A stretch of 64,000 nucleotides of DNA from the NCBI GenBank assembly GCA_000621185.1, contig KK211224.1:452972-516971 (forward strand), in the 5' to 3' direction. Origin of the DNA: Franconibacter pulveris DSM 19144. GTDB taxonomy: Bacteria > Pseudomonadota > Gammaproteobacteria > Enterobacterales > Enterobacteriaceae. The notes under the pieces are model-generated. The model did no database searches, had not been told where the DNA came from, and saw only the letters and a program-made list of their open reading frames with translations. The translations under genes and the position numbers were made by a program. Every line of letters begins with the position of its first letter. Position 1 is the stretch's first letter. Below are positions 1-7,548 of the stretch, one piece after another.

Positions 1-513
1 AATTTCTTCGCCTATGCAGGTAAAAACGGCCACGCCTACCGCAGCATCGGCAAGGTGCTTATTGACCGCGGCGAAGTGAAAAAAGAGGATATGTCGATGC
101 AGGCGATCCGCCAATGGGGCGAAACCCACAGCGAAGCGGAAGTGCGTGAACTGCTGGAGCAAAACCCCTCTTTCGTCTTCTTTAAACCGCAGTCTTACGC
201 GCCGGTAAAAGGGGCGAGCGCGGTGCCGTTGATAGGCCGCGCTTCGGTCGCTTCCGACCGTTCGATTATCCCGGCGGGCACCACGCTGCTTGCAGAAGTG
301 CCGTTGCTGGACAACAACGGCAAGTTCAACGGACAATATGAGCTGCGCCTGATGGTGGCGCTGGATGTCGGCGGCGCTATTAAAGGTCAGCACTTCGATA
401 TTTATCAGGGTATCGGCCCCGACGCGGGACACCGCGCGGGATGGTATAATCACTATGGTCGCGTATGGGTGCTGAAATCGGCGCCTGGTGCGGGCAACGT
501 CTTCAGCGGTTAA
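1..513 (+). CDS. mltA: MltA, membrane-bound lytic murein transglycosylase A (C-terminal part)
   Basis: The gene enters from the left edge with its 5' end missing; frame 1 is open from base 1 to the TAA at 511-513, leaving about 170 residues. MltA is an outer-membrane lipoprotein that cleaves the glycan strands of peptidoglycan, leaving 1,6-anhydromuramic ends. The visible part covers the end of the barrel and the 3D domain named for three conserved aspartates; DVGGAIKGQHFDIYQG holds the aspartate expected to be catalytic (Asp308 in E. coli), and the protein ends GAGNVFSG as in enterics. The signal peptide and lipobox lie outside the window. A GC-rich hairpin follows. Confidence 0.96.
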   Translation, partial: NFFAYAGKNGHAYRSIGKVLIDRGEVKKEDMSMQAIRQWGETHSEAEVRELLEQNPSFVFFKPQSYAPVKGASAVPLIGRASVASDRSIIPAGTTLLAEVPLLDNNGKFNGQYELRLMVALDVGGAIKGQHFDIYQGIGPDAGHRAGWYNHYGRVWVLKSAPGAGNVFSG

Positions 514-525
514 TCCCTGCCTTTC

Positions 526-546
526 GCGGGCGGTTCAGCCGCCCGC
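526..546 (+). terminator. Hairpin after mltA
   Basis: GCGGGCGG and CCGCCCGC form a perfect 8-bp stem with a 5-base loop just after the mltA stop. The following bases (TCATTCGTATT) are only moderately T-rich, so this is a weak terminator candidate, or a hairpin that allows readthrough into tcdA. Confidence 0.45.
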
Positions 547-570
547 TCATTCGTATTACCCGAGGTTATC

Positions 571-1380
571 ATGGCAGTCGTTCTTACTGATGCCTGGCGA
601 AGCCGTTTTGGCGGCACCGCCCGTTTATATGGCGAAACCGCGCTTGAGCTTTTCGCCAACGCCCATTTCTGCGTCGTCGGTATCGGCGGCGTCGGCTCGT
701 GGGCGGCGGAAGCGCTGGCCCGCACCGGCATTGGCGCCATTACGCTTATCGACATGGATGACGTCTGTATTACCAATACCAACCGGCAAATCCATGCGCT
801 GCGCGACAACGTGGGGCTGGCGAAAGCGGAAGTCATGGCGGAGCGTATCCGGCAGATTAACCCGGAATGTCGGGTCACGGTGGTGGATGATTTCATCACG
901 GCCGACAACGTTGCGCAGCACCTGAACCAGGACTTCACCTACGTTATCGACGCCATCGACAGCGTGCGGCCTAAAGCGGCGCTTATCGCATTCTGCCGGC
1001 GTAATAAAATTCCGCTGGTAACCACCGGCGGCGCGGGCGGGCAGATTGACCCGACGCAGATTCAGGTGACGGATCTGGCGAAAACCATTCAGGATCCGCT
1101 GGCGGCGAAGCTGCGCGAACGGCTGAAAAGCGACTTTGGCGTGGTGAAAAACAGCAAAGGCAAGCTTGGCGTCGACTGCGTTTTTTCCACCGAAGCGCTG
1201 GTCTACCCGCAGGCGGACGGCACGGTGTGCGCCATGAAAAGCACGGCCGAAGGGCCGAAGCGGATGGATTGCGCCTCTGGTTTCGGCGCGGCGACGATGG
1301 TAACCGCCACGTTTGGCTTTGTGGCGGTCTCGCATGCGCTGAAAAAAATGATGGCGAAAGCGGCGCGCGAGGCGCGGTAA
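571..1380 (+). CDS. tcdA: TcdA, tRNA threonylcarbamoyladenosine dehydratase
   Basis: This 269-residue E1-like (ThiF/MoeB family) protein is close in length to E. coli TcdA (CsdL, 268). It uses ATP to cyclise the t6A37 modification of ANN-decoding tRNAs into ct6A, working with the CsdA-CsdE sulfur relay encoded next door. The nucleotide-binding loop CVVGIGGVGSWAAEAL is near residue 31, followed by the IDMDDV acidic strand and the NRQ element typical of adenylating E1 folds. The ATG at 571 gives the expected N-terminus. Its stop codon abuts the stop of csdE on the other strand with no base between. Confidence 0.96.
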   Translation: MAVVLTDAWRSRFGGTARLYGETALELFANAHFCVVGIGGVGSWAAEALARTGIGAITLIDMDDVCITNTNRQIHALRDNVGLAKAEVMAERIRQINPECRVTVVDDFITADNVAQHLNQDFTYVIDAIDSVRPKAALIAFCRRNKIPLVTTGGAGGQIDPTQIQVTDLAKTIQDPLAAKLRERLKSDFGVVKNSKGKLGVDCVFSTEALVYPQADGTVCAMKSTAEGPKRMDCASGFGAATMVTATFGFVAVSHALKKMMAKAAREAR

Positions 1381-1824
1381 TTACCCTGCGCGAGCCGCCT
1401 GCTTCACCGCTTCGGCCAGCGCGGTTAACCCCTGATTGCGCGACGCGCTAAGCTGCGCGCGCAGTCCCAGTTCGTCGAAGAGCGCTAGCGGGTCGTGCGC
1501 CAGCAACGCTTGCGGCGCTTTCCCTTCTACCGCCACCAGCAGCACCGCCAGCAGACCGCGCACAATGCGCCCTTCGCTGTCGCCGTAAAAGTGCAGCGTC
1601 CCGTCTGGCTGGCGGCTGTGGCCAAGCCAGACGCGGTTTTCGCAGCCTGGTATTTCAATCTCTTCGCGCTTTAGATCTTCCGGCAGGGCAGGCAACTGCT
1701 TGCCAAGCAGGATGAGCTGACGATATTTGTCTTCCCACTGCGTGAGCGGGCCAAAAGTTTGCCGCAGCGTGTCGGCGGTAATGGAAACGCCGAACGGATG
1801 CCCGGCAAGGTAACCTGTTGTCAT
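1381..1824 (-). CDS. csdE: CsdE, sulfur acceptor protein of the CSD system
   Basis: This 147-residue protein is a SufE-like sulfur acceptor. It takes persulfide from cysteine desulfurase CsdA and stimulates its activity. Cys61 in the motif IPGCENRVW is the expected persulfide-carrying residue. The ATG at 1824 directly follows the csdA TAG stop (TAGATG), so the two genes are co-transcribed and probably translationally coupled. In E. coli the CsdA-CsdE pair feeds sulfur or a regulatory interaction to TcdA, which is encoded convergently here, matching the K-12 cluster. Confidence 0.95.
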   Translation of the reverse strand: MTTGYLAGHPFGVSITADTLRQTFGPLTQWEDKYRQLILLGKQLPALPEDLKREEIEIPGCENRVWLGHSRQPDGTLHFYGDSEGRIVRGLLAVLLVAVEGKAPQALLAHDPLALFDELGLRAQLSASRNQGLTALAEAVKQAARAG

Positions 1825-3030
1825 CTAGTCCACCAGAATAGTCAGTGCGCGGTCTACCGCGGCAATCAGCGCTTCGACATCGCCCTGGGTGTTATAAGGC
1901 GCGAACGAGGCGCGCAGCGTGCCGCTGACCCCCAGCGCCGCCAGCAAAGGCTGAGCGCAGTGCTGGCCCGCACGCAGCGCGATGCCATATTCAGCAAGCA
2001 GCGTCACCATGTCGCTGTGGTGTACGCCTGCAAAATCGAAGGCGAGCAGGCTCGAATCCTGACAGCGGAAAGAACGAAAACCCGGGCGCTTTGACAGCTC
2101 CGCTTCAGCAAGCGTGGCAAGCCCGCGGCTGTAGCTTTCCGCTTTCAACAAGTCTATGTCGCCAAGCCACTCCAGCGCCGCGCTCAGGCCAATCACGCCC
2201 GCCACGTTAGGCGTGCCCGCCTCAAAACGGTAAGGCACCGGCTGGGTTTTGAAACCGTCGAACGAGACGTGGGTGATCATTTTGCCGCCGCCGAGCCACG
2301 GCGACATCGCCTCCAGCAGCTCGCCTTTGCCGTAAAGTACGCCGATGCCGGTCGGCCCGTATAATTTATGGCCGGAAAAGGCGTAAAAATCGATATCCAG
2401 CGCCTGAACGTCCGGCGGGCAGTGCACCACGCCTTGAGCGCCATCCACCACGACCACGGCCCCCGCCTGATGCGCAAGCGTGATGGCGCGCGCAAGGTCC
2501 GGGCAACCGCCGGTCACGTTCGACATCTGTCCCAGCGCCAGAATACGGGTTCGCTCGTTGAGTAAGTCAGGAAGCTTTGCGAGATTGGGCAGGCGATCGG
2601 CGCCGACAGGCAGCTTCACCACCCGCGCGCCGGTTTGTTCCGCCACCATCAGCCAGGGGACGAGATTGGCGTGATGCTCCGCTTCGCTGACGATGATTTC
2701 GTCATCCGCTTTCAGCCGCGGGCGTGCATAGCACTGCGCGACGAGGTTCAGCGCTTCGGTCGCGCCTTTGGTCCAGATGATGTTTTTGCTGTCCGGCGCG
2801 TTAAGCCACCGCGCCACCGCTTCGCGGGCTGCTTCATAGCGCGCCGTTAAACGCTGCGCTTCGGCGAACTGGCTGCGATGCACGTTGCCTGCGCTCAGGC
2901 TGTAAAACTGCTGCGTCGCTTCAATCACCACCTGCGGTTTTAAGGCGGTGGCGGCGCTGTCGAGATAGACGCCCGCGTCGGCCAGCGCCGGGAACTGCCC
3001 GCGAAAACGGGCGGGATTAAATGCTGTCAT
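1825..3030 (-). CDS. csdA: CsdA, cysteine desulfurase
   Basis: This 401-residue class V aminotransferase-fold, PLP-dependent enzyme releases sulfur from cysteine as a protein persulfide, producing alanine, and can also use cysteine sulfinate or selenocysteine. Lys222 in FSGHKLYG is the PLP Schiff-base lysine and Cys358 in AGQHCAQPLL is the catalytic cysteine. The length equals E. coli CsdA. It is first in the csdA-csdE operon and diverges from ygdI across a 191-bp spacer. SufS is the closest alternative, but the csdE and tcdA context fixes the identity. Confidence 0.96.
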   Translation of the reverse strand: MTAFNPARFRGQFPALADAGVYLDSAATALKPQVVIEATQQFYSLSAGNVHRSQFAEAQRLTARYEAAREAVARWLNAPDSKNIIWTKGATEALNLVAQCYARPRLKADDEIIVSEAEHHANLVPWLMVAEQTGARVVKLPVGADRLPNLAKLPDLLNERTRILALGQMSNVTGGCPDLARAITLAHQAGAVVVVDGAQGVVHCPPDVQALDIDFYAFSGHKLYGPTGIGVLYGKGELLEAMSPWLGGGKMITHVSFDGFKTQPVPYRFEAGTPNVAGVIGLSAALEWLGDIDLLKAESYSRGLATLAEAELSKRPGFRSFRCQDSSLLAFDFAGVHHSDMVTLLAEYGIALRAGQHCAQPLLAALGVSGTLRASFAPYNTQGDVEALIAAVDRALTILVD

Positions 3031-3221
3031 AATGCTCCTCGTGATAGCGCTCGATCGTCGCGCATTTATCGCGTCAGGACAAGGGAGTTCATAACCATCG
3101 GATTAGTCTGTTTATTCTGGCAAAACGGGGAGGGAGGGTTATGCTGAATAATGTTAGGTGAACATTTAAGCCTGTCAGCAGAAGAAGTTTACATAGCATT
3201 AAACTCTACAAGGAGAAGAAT

Positions 3222-3449
3222 ATGAAAAAGACAGCCGCTGTAGTATCTGCTTGTATTATGGCCTTCGCTCTGAGTGCTTGTTCTGGCCCTAACTACGTAA
3301 TGCACACCAACGATGGCCGCTCTATCGTCTCTGACGGCAAACCGAAGACTGACGATGACACCGGTATGATTAAGTATAAAGACGCCAACGGCAACCAGCA
3401 GCAGATCAACCGCTCTGACGTGAAAGAGATGGTGGCGCTGGAGAAATAA
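3222..3449 (+). CDS. ygdI: YgdI family small lipoprotein (DUF903)
   Basis: This 75-residue lipoprotein has a signal peptide that ends in the lipobox LSAC, so the mature protein starts at the cysteine near residue 20. The remaining SH3-like fold (about 55 residues) includes YVMHTNDGRSIVSDGKP, typical of the YgdI/YgdR family. The function is unknown. A good Shine-Dalgarno (AAGGAG) sits 7 bases before the ATG. It faces the gcvB sRNA gene, whose terminator lies just beyond the stop. Confidence 0.9.
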   Translation: MKKTAAVVSACIMAFALSACSGPNYVMHTNDGRSIVSDGKPKTDDDTGMIKYKDANGNQQQINRSDVKEMVALEK

Positions 3450-3460
3450 GCGAGCAGGCA

Positions 3461-3663
3461 AAAAAAAGCACCGCAATTCGCGGTGCTACATTAATCACTA
3501 TGGACAGACAGGGTAAATGTACAGGAAGTGAAATAGGGTAGCTTTGCTACCATGGTCTGAATAGCAGACCAAATGCAAACACAACAACACAACATCACAA
3601 CCGTAAGCCAAAAGTCCCTCAGAACGCTCATCCCGAAAAACTTTTCGTTCCGGCTCAGGAAGT
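3461..3663 (-). ncRNA. gcvB: GcvB small regulatory RNA
   Basis: Read on the minus strand, this roughly 203-nt stretch starts ACTTCCTGAGCCGG and matches the E. coli GcvB layout. It has the GU-rich single-stranded R1 region (complement of ACACAACAACACAACATC at about 3579-3596), the hairpin AGCAAAGCTAC, and a final intrinsic terminator made of an 8-bp stem (3467-3487) with seven Us. GcvB is an Hfq-dependent sRNA that represses many mRNAs for amino acid and peptide transport. It diverges from gcvA, its activator in E. coli. The region between the 5' stem and R1 is the most diverged from K-12. Confidence 0.95.
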
Positions 3664-3669
3664 GGCGCC

Positions 3670-3698
3670 ACTATAGGTATTTGCTGGTGCAACCTCAA
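3670..3698 (-). promoter_or_regulatory. gcvB promoter
   Basis: On the minus strand TTGAGG (3698-3693) and TATAGT (3675-3670) are separated by 17 bases. The -10 box lies six bases before the ACTTCC start of GcvB. This is a near-consensus sigma-70 promoter. Confidence 0.8.
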
Positions 3699-3707
3699 CG
3701 GACAATT

Positions 3708-3735
3708 TATAATGCCTCAGATAAAAAAAACTAAT
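3708..3735 (+). promoter_or_regulatory. gcvA promoter and CTAAT GcvA-type site
   Basis: A perfect TATAAT at 3708-3713 lies upstream of gcvA and back-to-back with the gcvB promoter, and CTAAT at 3731-3735 matches the core reported for GcvA binding in E. coli. Together they suggest autorepression of gcvA and GcvA control of gcvB from the same spacer. No good -35 is visible at 17 bp. Confidence 0.6.
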
Positions 3736-3791
3736 AGGTGACGTCCTGTCATCCTTTTTGTTAATGAGCGTTAACACGAAACCCGACAACC

Positions 3792-4709
3792 ATGTCCAAG
3801 CGATTACCCCCGTTGAACGCATTACGCGTTTTTGACGCCGCCGCGCGCCATTTAAGCTTTACCAAAGCCGCTGATGAACTCTTTGTTACCCAGGCGGCGG
3901 TCAGCCATCAGATTAAGTCGCTTGAGGATTTCCTGGGGCTGAAGCTTTTTCGGCGGCGCAACCGCTCGCTGCTGCTTACCGAAGAGGGGCAAAGCTACTT
4001 TCTCGATATTAAAGAGATTTTCTCTCAGCTTACCGAAGCGACACGCAAGCTACAGGCCCGCAGCGCCAAAGGCGCGCTGACGGTGAGCCTGCTGCCAAGC
4101 TTCGCCATACACTGGCTGGTGCCACGGCTTTCCAGCTTTAACTCCGCTTATCCGGGCATTGATGTGCGTATCCAGGCGGTGGACCGCGAAGAAGATAAGC
4201 TGGCGGATGATGTCGACGTGGCGATTTTTTACGGTCGCGGCAACTGGCCTGGGCTGAGGGTAGAAAAGCTCTATGCCGAATATTTGCTGCCGGTCTGTTC
4301 TCCGCTGCTGCTCACCGGCGATAAGCCTTTGAAAACGCCGCAAGATCTGGAAAAGCACACGCTGCTGCACGACGCCTCTCGTCGCGACTGGCAAACTTAT
4401 ACGCGTCAGCTTGGTCTTAACCATATTAACGTGCAGCAAGGGCCGATTTTCAGCCACAGCGCCATGGTGCTGCAGGCGGCTATTCATGGCCAGGGCATTG
4501 CGCTTGCTAATAATGTTATGGCGCAATCAGAGATTGAGGCGGGCCGCCTGGTTTGCCCGTTTAACGATGTGCTGGTCAGTAAGAACGCGTTTTATCTGGT
4601 TTGTCATGACAGTCAGGCAGAACTGGGTAAAATAGCGGCCTTTCGTCAGTGGATTCTTTCGAAAGCGGCCAGCGAGCAGGAAAAATTTCGTTTTCGCTAC
4701 GAGCAATAA
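3792..4709 (+). CDS. gcvA: GcvA, LysR-type regulator of the glycine cleavage system
   Basis: This 305-residue LysR-family regulator activates the gcvTHP glycine cleavage operon when glycine is available, represses it with GcvR when glycine is low, and activates gcvB. The N-terminal winged helix-turn-helix spans roughly residues 5-65 (LSFTKAADELFVTQAAVSHQ), followed by the type-2 periplasmic-binding-protein effector domain from about residue 95. The ATG at 3792 gives the known N-terminus MSKRLPPLNALRVFDAAARH. It is followed after 45 bp by ygdD and rlmM on the same strand. Confidence 0.96.
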   Translation: MSKRLPPLNALRVFDAAARHLSFTKAADELFVTQAAVSHQIKSLEDFLGLKLFRRRNRSLLLTEEGQSYFLDIKEIFSQLTEATRKLQARSAKGALTVSLLPSFAIHWLVPRLSSFNSAYPGIDVRIQAVDREEDKLADDVDVAIFYGRGNWPGLRVEKLYAEYLLPVCSPLLLTGDKPLKTPQDLEKHTLLHDASRRDWQTYTRQLGLNHINVQQGPIFSHSAMVLQAAIHGQGIALANNVMAQSEIEAGRLVCPFNDVLVSKNAFYLVCHDSQAELGKIAAFRQWILSKAASEQEKFRFRYEQ

Positions 4710-4754
4710 CAACATATCGCGCGCCCCGGCGCGCCTGACTTTTAGGGTTACATT

Positions 4755-5150
4755 ATGACCAGCCGTTTTATGCTGATTTTCGCCGCGGTAAGTGGCTTTA
4801 TTTTTGTGGCTCTCGGCGCTTTTGGGGCGCATGTTTTAAGCAAATCTTTAGGCGTTGTGGAGATGGGCTGGATCCAGACTGGTCTGGAATACCAGGCGTT
4901 CCACACGCTGGCTATCCTTGGTCTTGCGGTCGCGATGCAGCGCCGCATCAGCATCTGGTTTTACTGGAGCAGCGTTTTTCTCGCGCTCGGCACGGTGCTT
5001 TTCAGCGGCAGCCTCTATTGTCTGGCGCTTTCGCACCTGCGGCTTTGGGCGTTTGTCACGCCGGTAGGCGGCGTGAGTTTTCTCGCCGGTTGGGTGTTAA
5101 TGTTAATTGGCGCGGTGCGTCTGAAGCGTAAAGGTTCGGTTCATGAATAA
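4755..5150 (+). CDS. ygdD: YgdD, DUF423 inner-membrane protein
   Basis: This 131-residue membrane protein has about four hydrophobic helices. It starts with [20 protein letters not shown] and the small-residue pattern ALGAFGAH typical of DUF423. The function is not established. The ATG is preceded by AGGGTTACATT. The end overlaps the rlmM start by 8 bases (ATGAATAA), which indicates translational coupling in a gcvA-ygdD-rlmM transcription unit. Confidence 0.9.
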   Translation: MTSRFMLIFAAVSGFIFVALGAFGAHVLSKSLGVVEMGWIQTGLEYQAFHTLAILGLAVAMQRRISIWFYWSSVFLALGTVLFSGSLYCLALSHLRLWAFVTPVGGVSFLAGWVLMLIGAVRLKRKGSVHE

Positions 5151-6243
5151 GGTCATTTTGTACTGCCGCCAGGGTTTTGAGAAAGAGTGCGCGGCGGAGA
5201 TAACCGACAAAGCGGCGCAGCGTGGCGTCTACGGTTTCGCCCGCGTGAAAGAGCAGTCCGGCTATGTGGTGTTTGAGTGCTACCAGCCGCAAGAAGCGGA
5301 CAAGCTGGGACGCGAATTGCCGTTCAGCTCGCTGATTTTTGCGCGCCAGATGATAGTGGCGGGCGAGTTGTTAACCGATTTGCCGCCGGAAGACCGCGTC
5401 ACGCCGATTGTCGGCATGCTGCAGGGCGTGGTGGAAAAGGGCGGTGAACTGCGCGTGGAAGTGGCGGATACCAACGAAAGCAAAGAACTGATGAAGTTCT
5501 GCCGCAAGTTCACGGTGCCGCTGCGTGCGGCGCTGCGTGAGGCGAAGATCCTCGCCAGCTATGAAACACCGAAGCGACCAGTGGTGCATGTCTTCTTTAT
5601 TGCGCCAGGCTGCTGTTATACCGGCTATTCGTATTCAGACAACAACTCGCCTTTCTATATGGGCATTCCGCGGCTGAAGTTTCCGGCTGACGCGCCGAGC
5701 CGCTCAACGCTCAAGCTGGAAGAGGCGTTTCACGTTTTCATCCCGGCTGATGAGTGGGACGAACGGCTGGCAAACGGGATGTATGCTGTAGACCTCGGCG
5801 CCTGTCCGGGCGGCTGGACCTATCAGCTGGTAAAACGCAACATGTGGGTTTCTTCGGTGGATAACGGTCCGATGGCGCAGAGCCTGATGGATACTGGACA
5901 AGTCACCTGGCTGCGCGAAGACGGCTTTAAATATCGCCCGAACCGCAACAACATCTCCTGGATGGTGTGCGATATGGTGGAGAAGCCTGCGAAGGTGGCG
6001 GCGCTGATGGCGCAGTGGCTGGTCAACGGCTGGTGCCGTGAAACCATTTTCAACCTGAAGCTGCCGATGAAAAAGCGTTATGAAGAGGTTTCGCAGAATA
6101 TCGCTTTTATTCGCGAGCAGCTGGAAGCAAACGGCATTAACGCTGAAATTCAGGCGCGCCAGCTCTACCATGACCGTGAAGAAGTTACCGTGCATGTCCG
6201 CCGCTGGTGGGCCGCGGTGGGCGGGCGTCGCGACGAGCGGTAA
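5143..6243 (+). CDS. rlmM: RlmM, 23S rRNA 2'-O-ribose C2498 methyltransferase
   Basis: This 366-residue enzyme methylates the 2'-OH of C2498 in the 23S peptidyl-transferase loop, using S-adenosylmethionine before subunit assembly. An N-terminal THUMP-like RNA-binding half is followed by a Rossmann-fold methyltransferase whose SAM loop is [14 protein letters not shown] near residue 212. The length matches E. coli RlmM (366). It overlaps ygdD and ends at a strong REP-like hairpin with a T tract. In K-12 the fuc operon follows; here the next gene is xni. Confidence 0.96.
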   Translation: MNKVILYCRQGFEKECAAEITDKAAQRGVYGFARVKEQSGYVVFECYQPQEADKLGRELPFSSLIFARQMIVAGELLTDLPPEDRVTPIVGMLQGVVEKGGELRVEVADTNESKELMKFCRKFTVPLRAALREAKILASYETPKRPVVHVFFIAPGCCYTGYSYSDNNSPFYMGIPRLKFPADAPSRSTLKLEEAFHVFIPADEWDERLANGMYAVDLGACPGGWTYQLVKRNMWVSSVDNGPMAQSLMDTGQVTWLREDGFKYRPNRNNISWMVCDMVEKPAKVAALMAQWLVNGWCRETIFNLKLPMKKRYEEVSQNIAFIREQLEANGINAEIQARQLYHDREEVTVHVRRWWAAVGGRRDER

Positions 6244-6279
6244 GCCGTTAACCTGCAAAAGTGAAATGTGACGATGAGA

Positions 6280-6310
6280 GGCGGATAAGCGTAGCGTATC
6301 CGCCTTTTTT
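6280..6310 (+). terminator. Terminator after rlmM, REP-like
   Basis: GGCGGATA and TATCCGCC form an 8-bp stem around AGCGTAGCG and run straight into TTTTTT. The reversed sequence has the same plan as the E. coli REP unit (GGCGGATACGCTACGC then TTATCCGCC), so it may be both a REP element and a terminator. Confidence 0.8.
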
Positions 6311-6664
6311 ATACGCCCAGCGTGCGAAGCTGCGTATGCAGAAGTGAGAAGACATTACGTTCGCCGACGCGTGAGTGCTTTACGTCACTTTTCTCACGCG
6401 AACGCGTTCAGGAGACTCGTCGCCCTCTTAACAACCCCGCCTCCCGGCGGACAATCGCCCCTACGGGAAGACCTTATCTTTTTGCCGCTGGCTTCGGGTC
6501 AGGCATGTCCCTCGGGCGCGACCCCGCCACCGTAAAAAGCTGAGGCGATTTTCGTCTCTCCGTCACCGGTCGTTTCTTTATAAATTTTATAAGCGTCACG
6601 CCGCCCCGAATGGCCGTTTATGGCATTCACAATGCGTGCGGAGAGCGGCGTACCGCTGGCCGCT
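6311..6664. other. Structured GC-rich spacer without a recognised gene (fuc position)
   Basis: This stretch has no convincing gene. It contains several secondary-structure signals: CGCGTGAG/CTCACGCG (6368-6375 with 6393-6400), the 10-bp palindrome GAACGCGTTC (6400-6409), CCGCC-TCCC-GGCGG (6437-6450), and an AT-rich island TTTATAAATTTTATAAG near 6576-6592 inside otherwise GC-rich sequence. K-12 carries fucAO-fucPIKUR between the same two neighbours. Short open frames here have enteric-atypical composition and no clear ribosome site. Confidence 0.5.
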
Positions 6665-7420
6665 TTATCTGCCCGCCAGTCTCAACTGCTGCAGGTTGCC
6701 GTCCAGCTGTAAATCCGTTTTGAGCCGCGCGACATCGCGGCAGATAAAGGCGCTCTCTTTATGCTCCGCCAGCTTCTTGCGCCATTTCTCCGGTGCGTCG
6801 TCGAGCTGTGCATAGAGCGTGTCCAGACTGCCGAACTGGATAATCAACTGCGTCGCACTTTTGGGGCCAATGCCCGCCACGCCTGGAATTTTGCTGCTGC
6901 TGATGCCGGCAAGGCCCCAGAAATCAGGCAACTGCTGCGGCGCTACGCCAAACTCTGCGGCGATAAACGGCGCGTCCAGCCAGCGTTTCTGAAAGTAATC
7001 GCGAATGCGGATGGTGGGAGAAAGCAGCTGGCAATAGCCTTTGTCGGTAGAGACAATCGTCGCCTGCTGGCCCGCCGCCGCGACTTTTACCGCCAGCGTC
7101 GCCGCAAGGTCGTCGGCTTCGTTGCCTTCGCTTACCCAGCAGGGTACGCCGTGACGGGCGAACGCCTCGCGCAGCGCGCCCATTTCCGCCTGCAGCGCTT
7201 CCGGCATCGGCGGACGACCGGCTTTATAGTCAGGCAACAGCTGGTGCCGCCAGCCCTGGCTTCGCGCTTCATCATCAAAAACCGCCACCGCATGCGTGGG
7301 CTGGCTGTGCAAAATTAACTGGTCAAGCGCGTGCAGGCACGCTTCAACGCAGGGGGAGCCCTGCACCGCATGAATGCGCCGAATCAGGTTGAGTGCGTCG
7401 ACAATTAATAAATGAGCCAC
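6665..7420 (-). CDS. xni: Xni, flap endonuclease-like protein (ExoIX)
   Basis: This is a 251-residue 5'-nuclease-family protein related to the N-terminal nuclease of DNA polymerase I; it acts on flap-like DNA structures. I chose the GTG at 7420 ([14 protein letters not shown]-terminus), which gives exactly the E. coli length; the longer frame to 7459 adds 13 residues not seen in the family. Acidic metal ligands are visible ([28 protein letters not shown]), with a helix-hairpin-helix segment [13 protein letters not shown] near residue 195. In E. coli ExoIX lacks some metal ligands of its homologues and its role is unclear. It lies downstream of sdaB in the same direction. Confidence 0.93.
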   Translation of the reverse strand: MAHLLIVDALNLIRRIHAVQGSPCVEACLHALDQLILHSQPTHAVAVFDDEARSQGWRHQLLPDYKAGRPPMPEALQAEMGALREAFARHGVPCWVSEGNEADDLAATLAVKVAAAGQQATIVSTDKGYCQLLSPTIRIRDYFQKRWLDAPFIAAEFGVAPQQLPDFWGLAGISSSKIPGVAGIGPKSATQLIIQFGSLDTLYAQLDDAPEKWRKKLAEHKESAFICRDVARLKTDLQLDGNLQQLRLAGR

Positions 7421-7509
7421 TGTCTTATCCCACTGTAAAAGATGGGCTAACCCTATCATTTCAGCAGGGTGCGGGCCAGAAAAGGGCGCAAATCAGGAAG
7501 GCGTCTCGC

Positions 7510-7537
7510 AAAAAATTCCGCCCCGGGCGGGGCGGAA
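7510..7537 (-). terminator. Terminator after sdaB
   Basis: TTCCGCCCC and GGGGCGGAA form a 9-bp stem with a 4-base loop. On the minus strand it is followed by six Ts (complement of 7510-7515), so it ends the sdaCB transcript ahead of xni. Confidence 0.85.
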
Positions 7538-7548
7538 AAGCGTGTGGT

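Noticed and set aside
3498..3698. A 66-residue frame over gcvB
   Set aside because: Lies inside the GcvB RNA gene and has no ribosome site.
6322..6543. Two overlapping short frames in the rlmM-xni spacer
   Set aside because: No ribosome site, atypical Arg/Ser/Pro-rich composition and no family resemblance; kept as an unexplained spacer instead.
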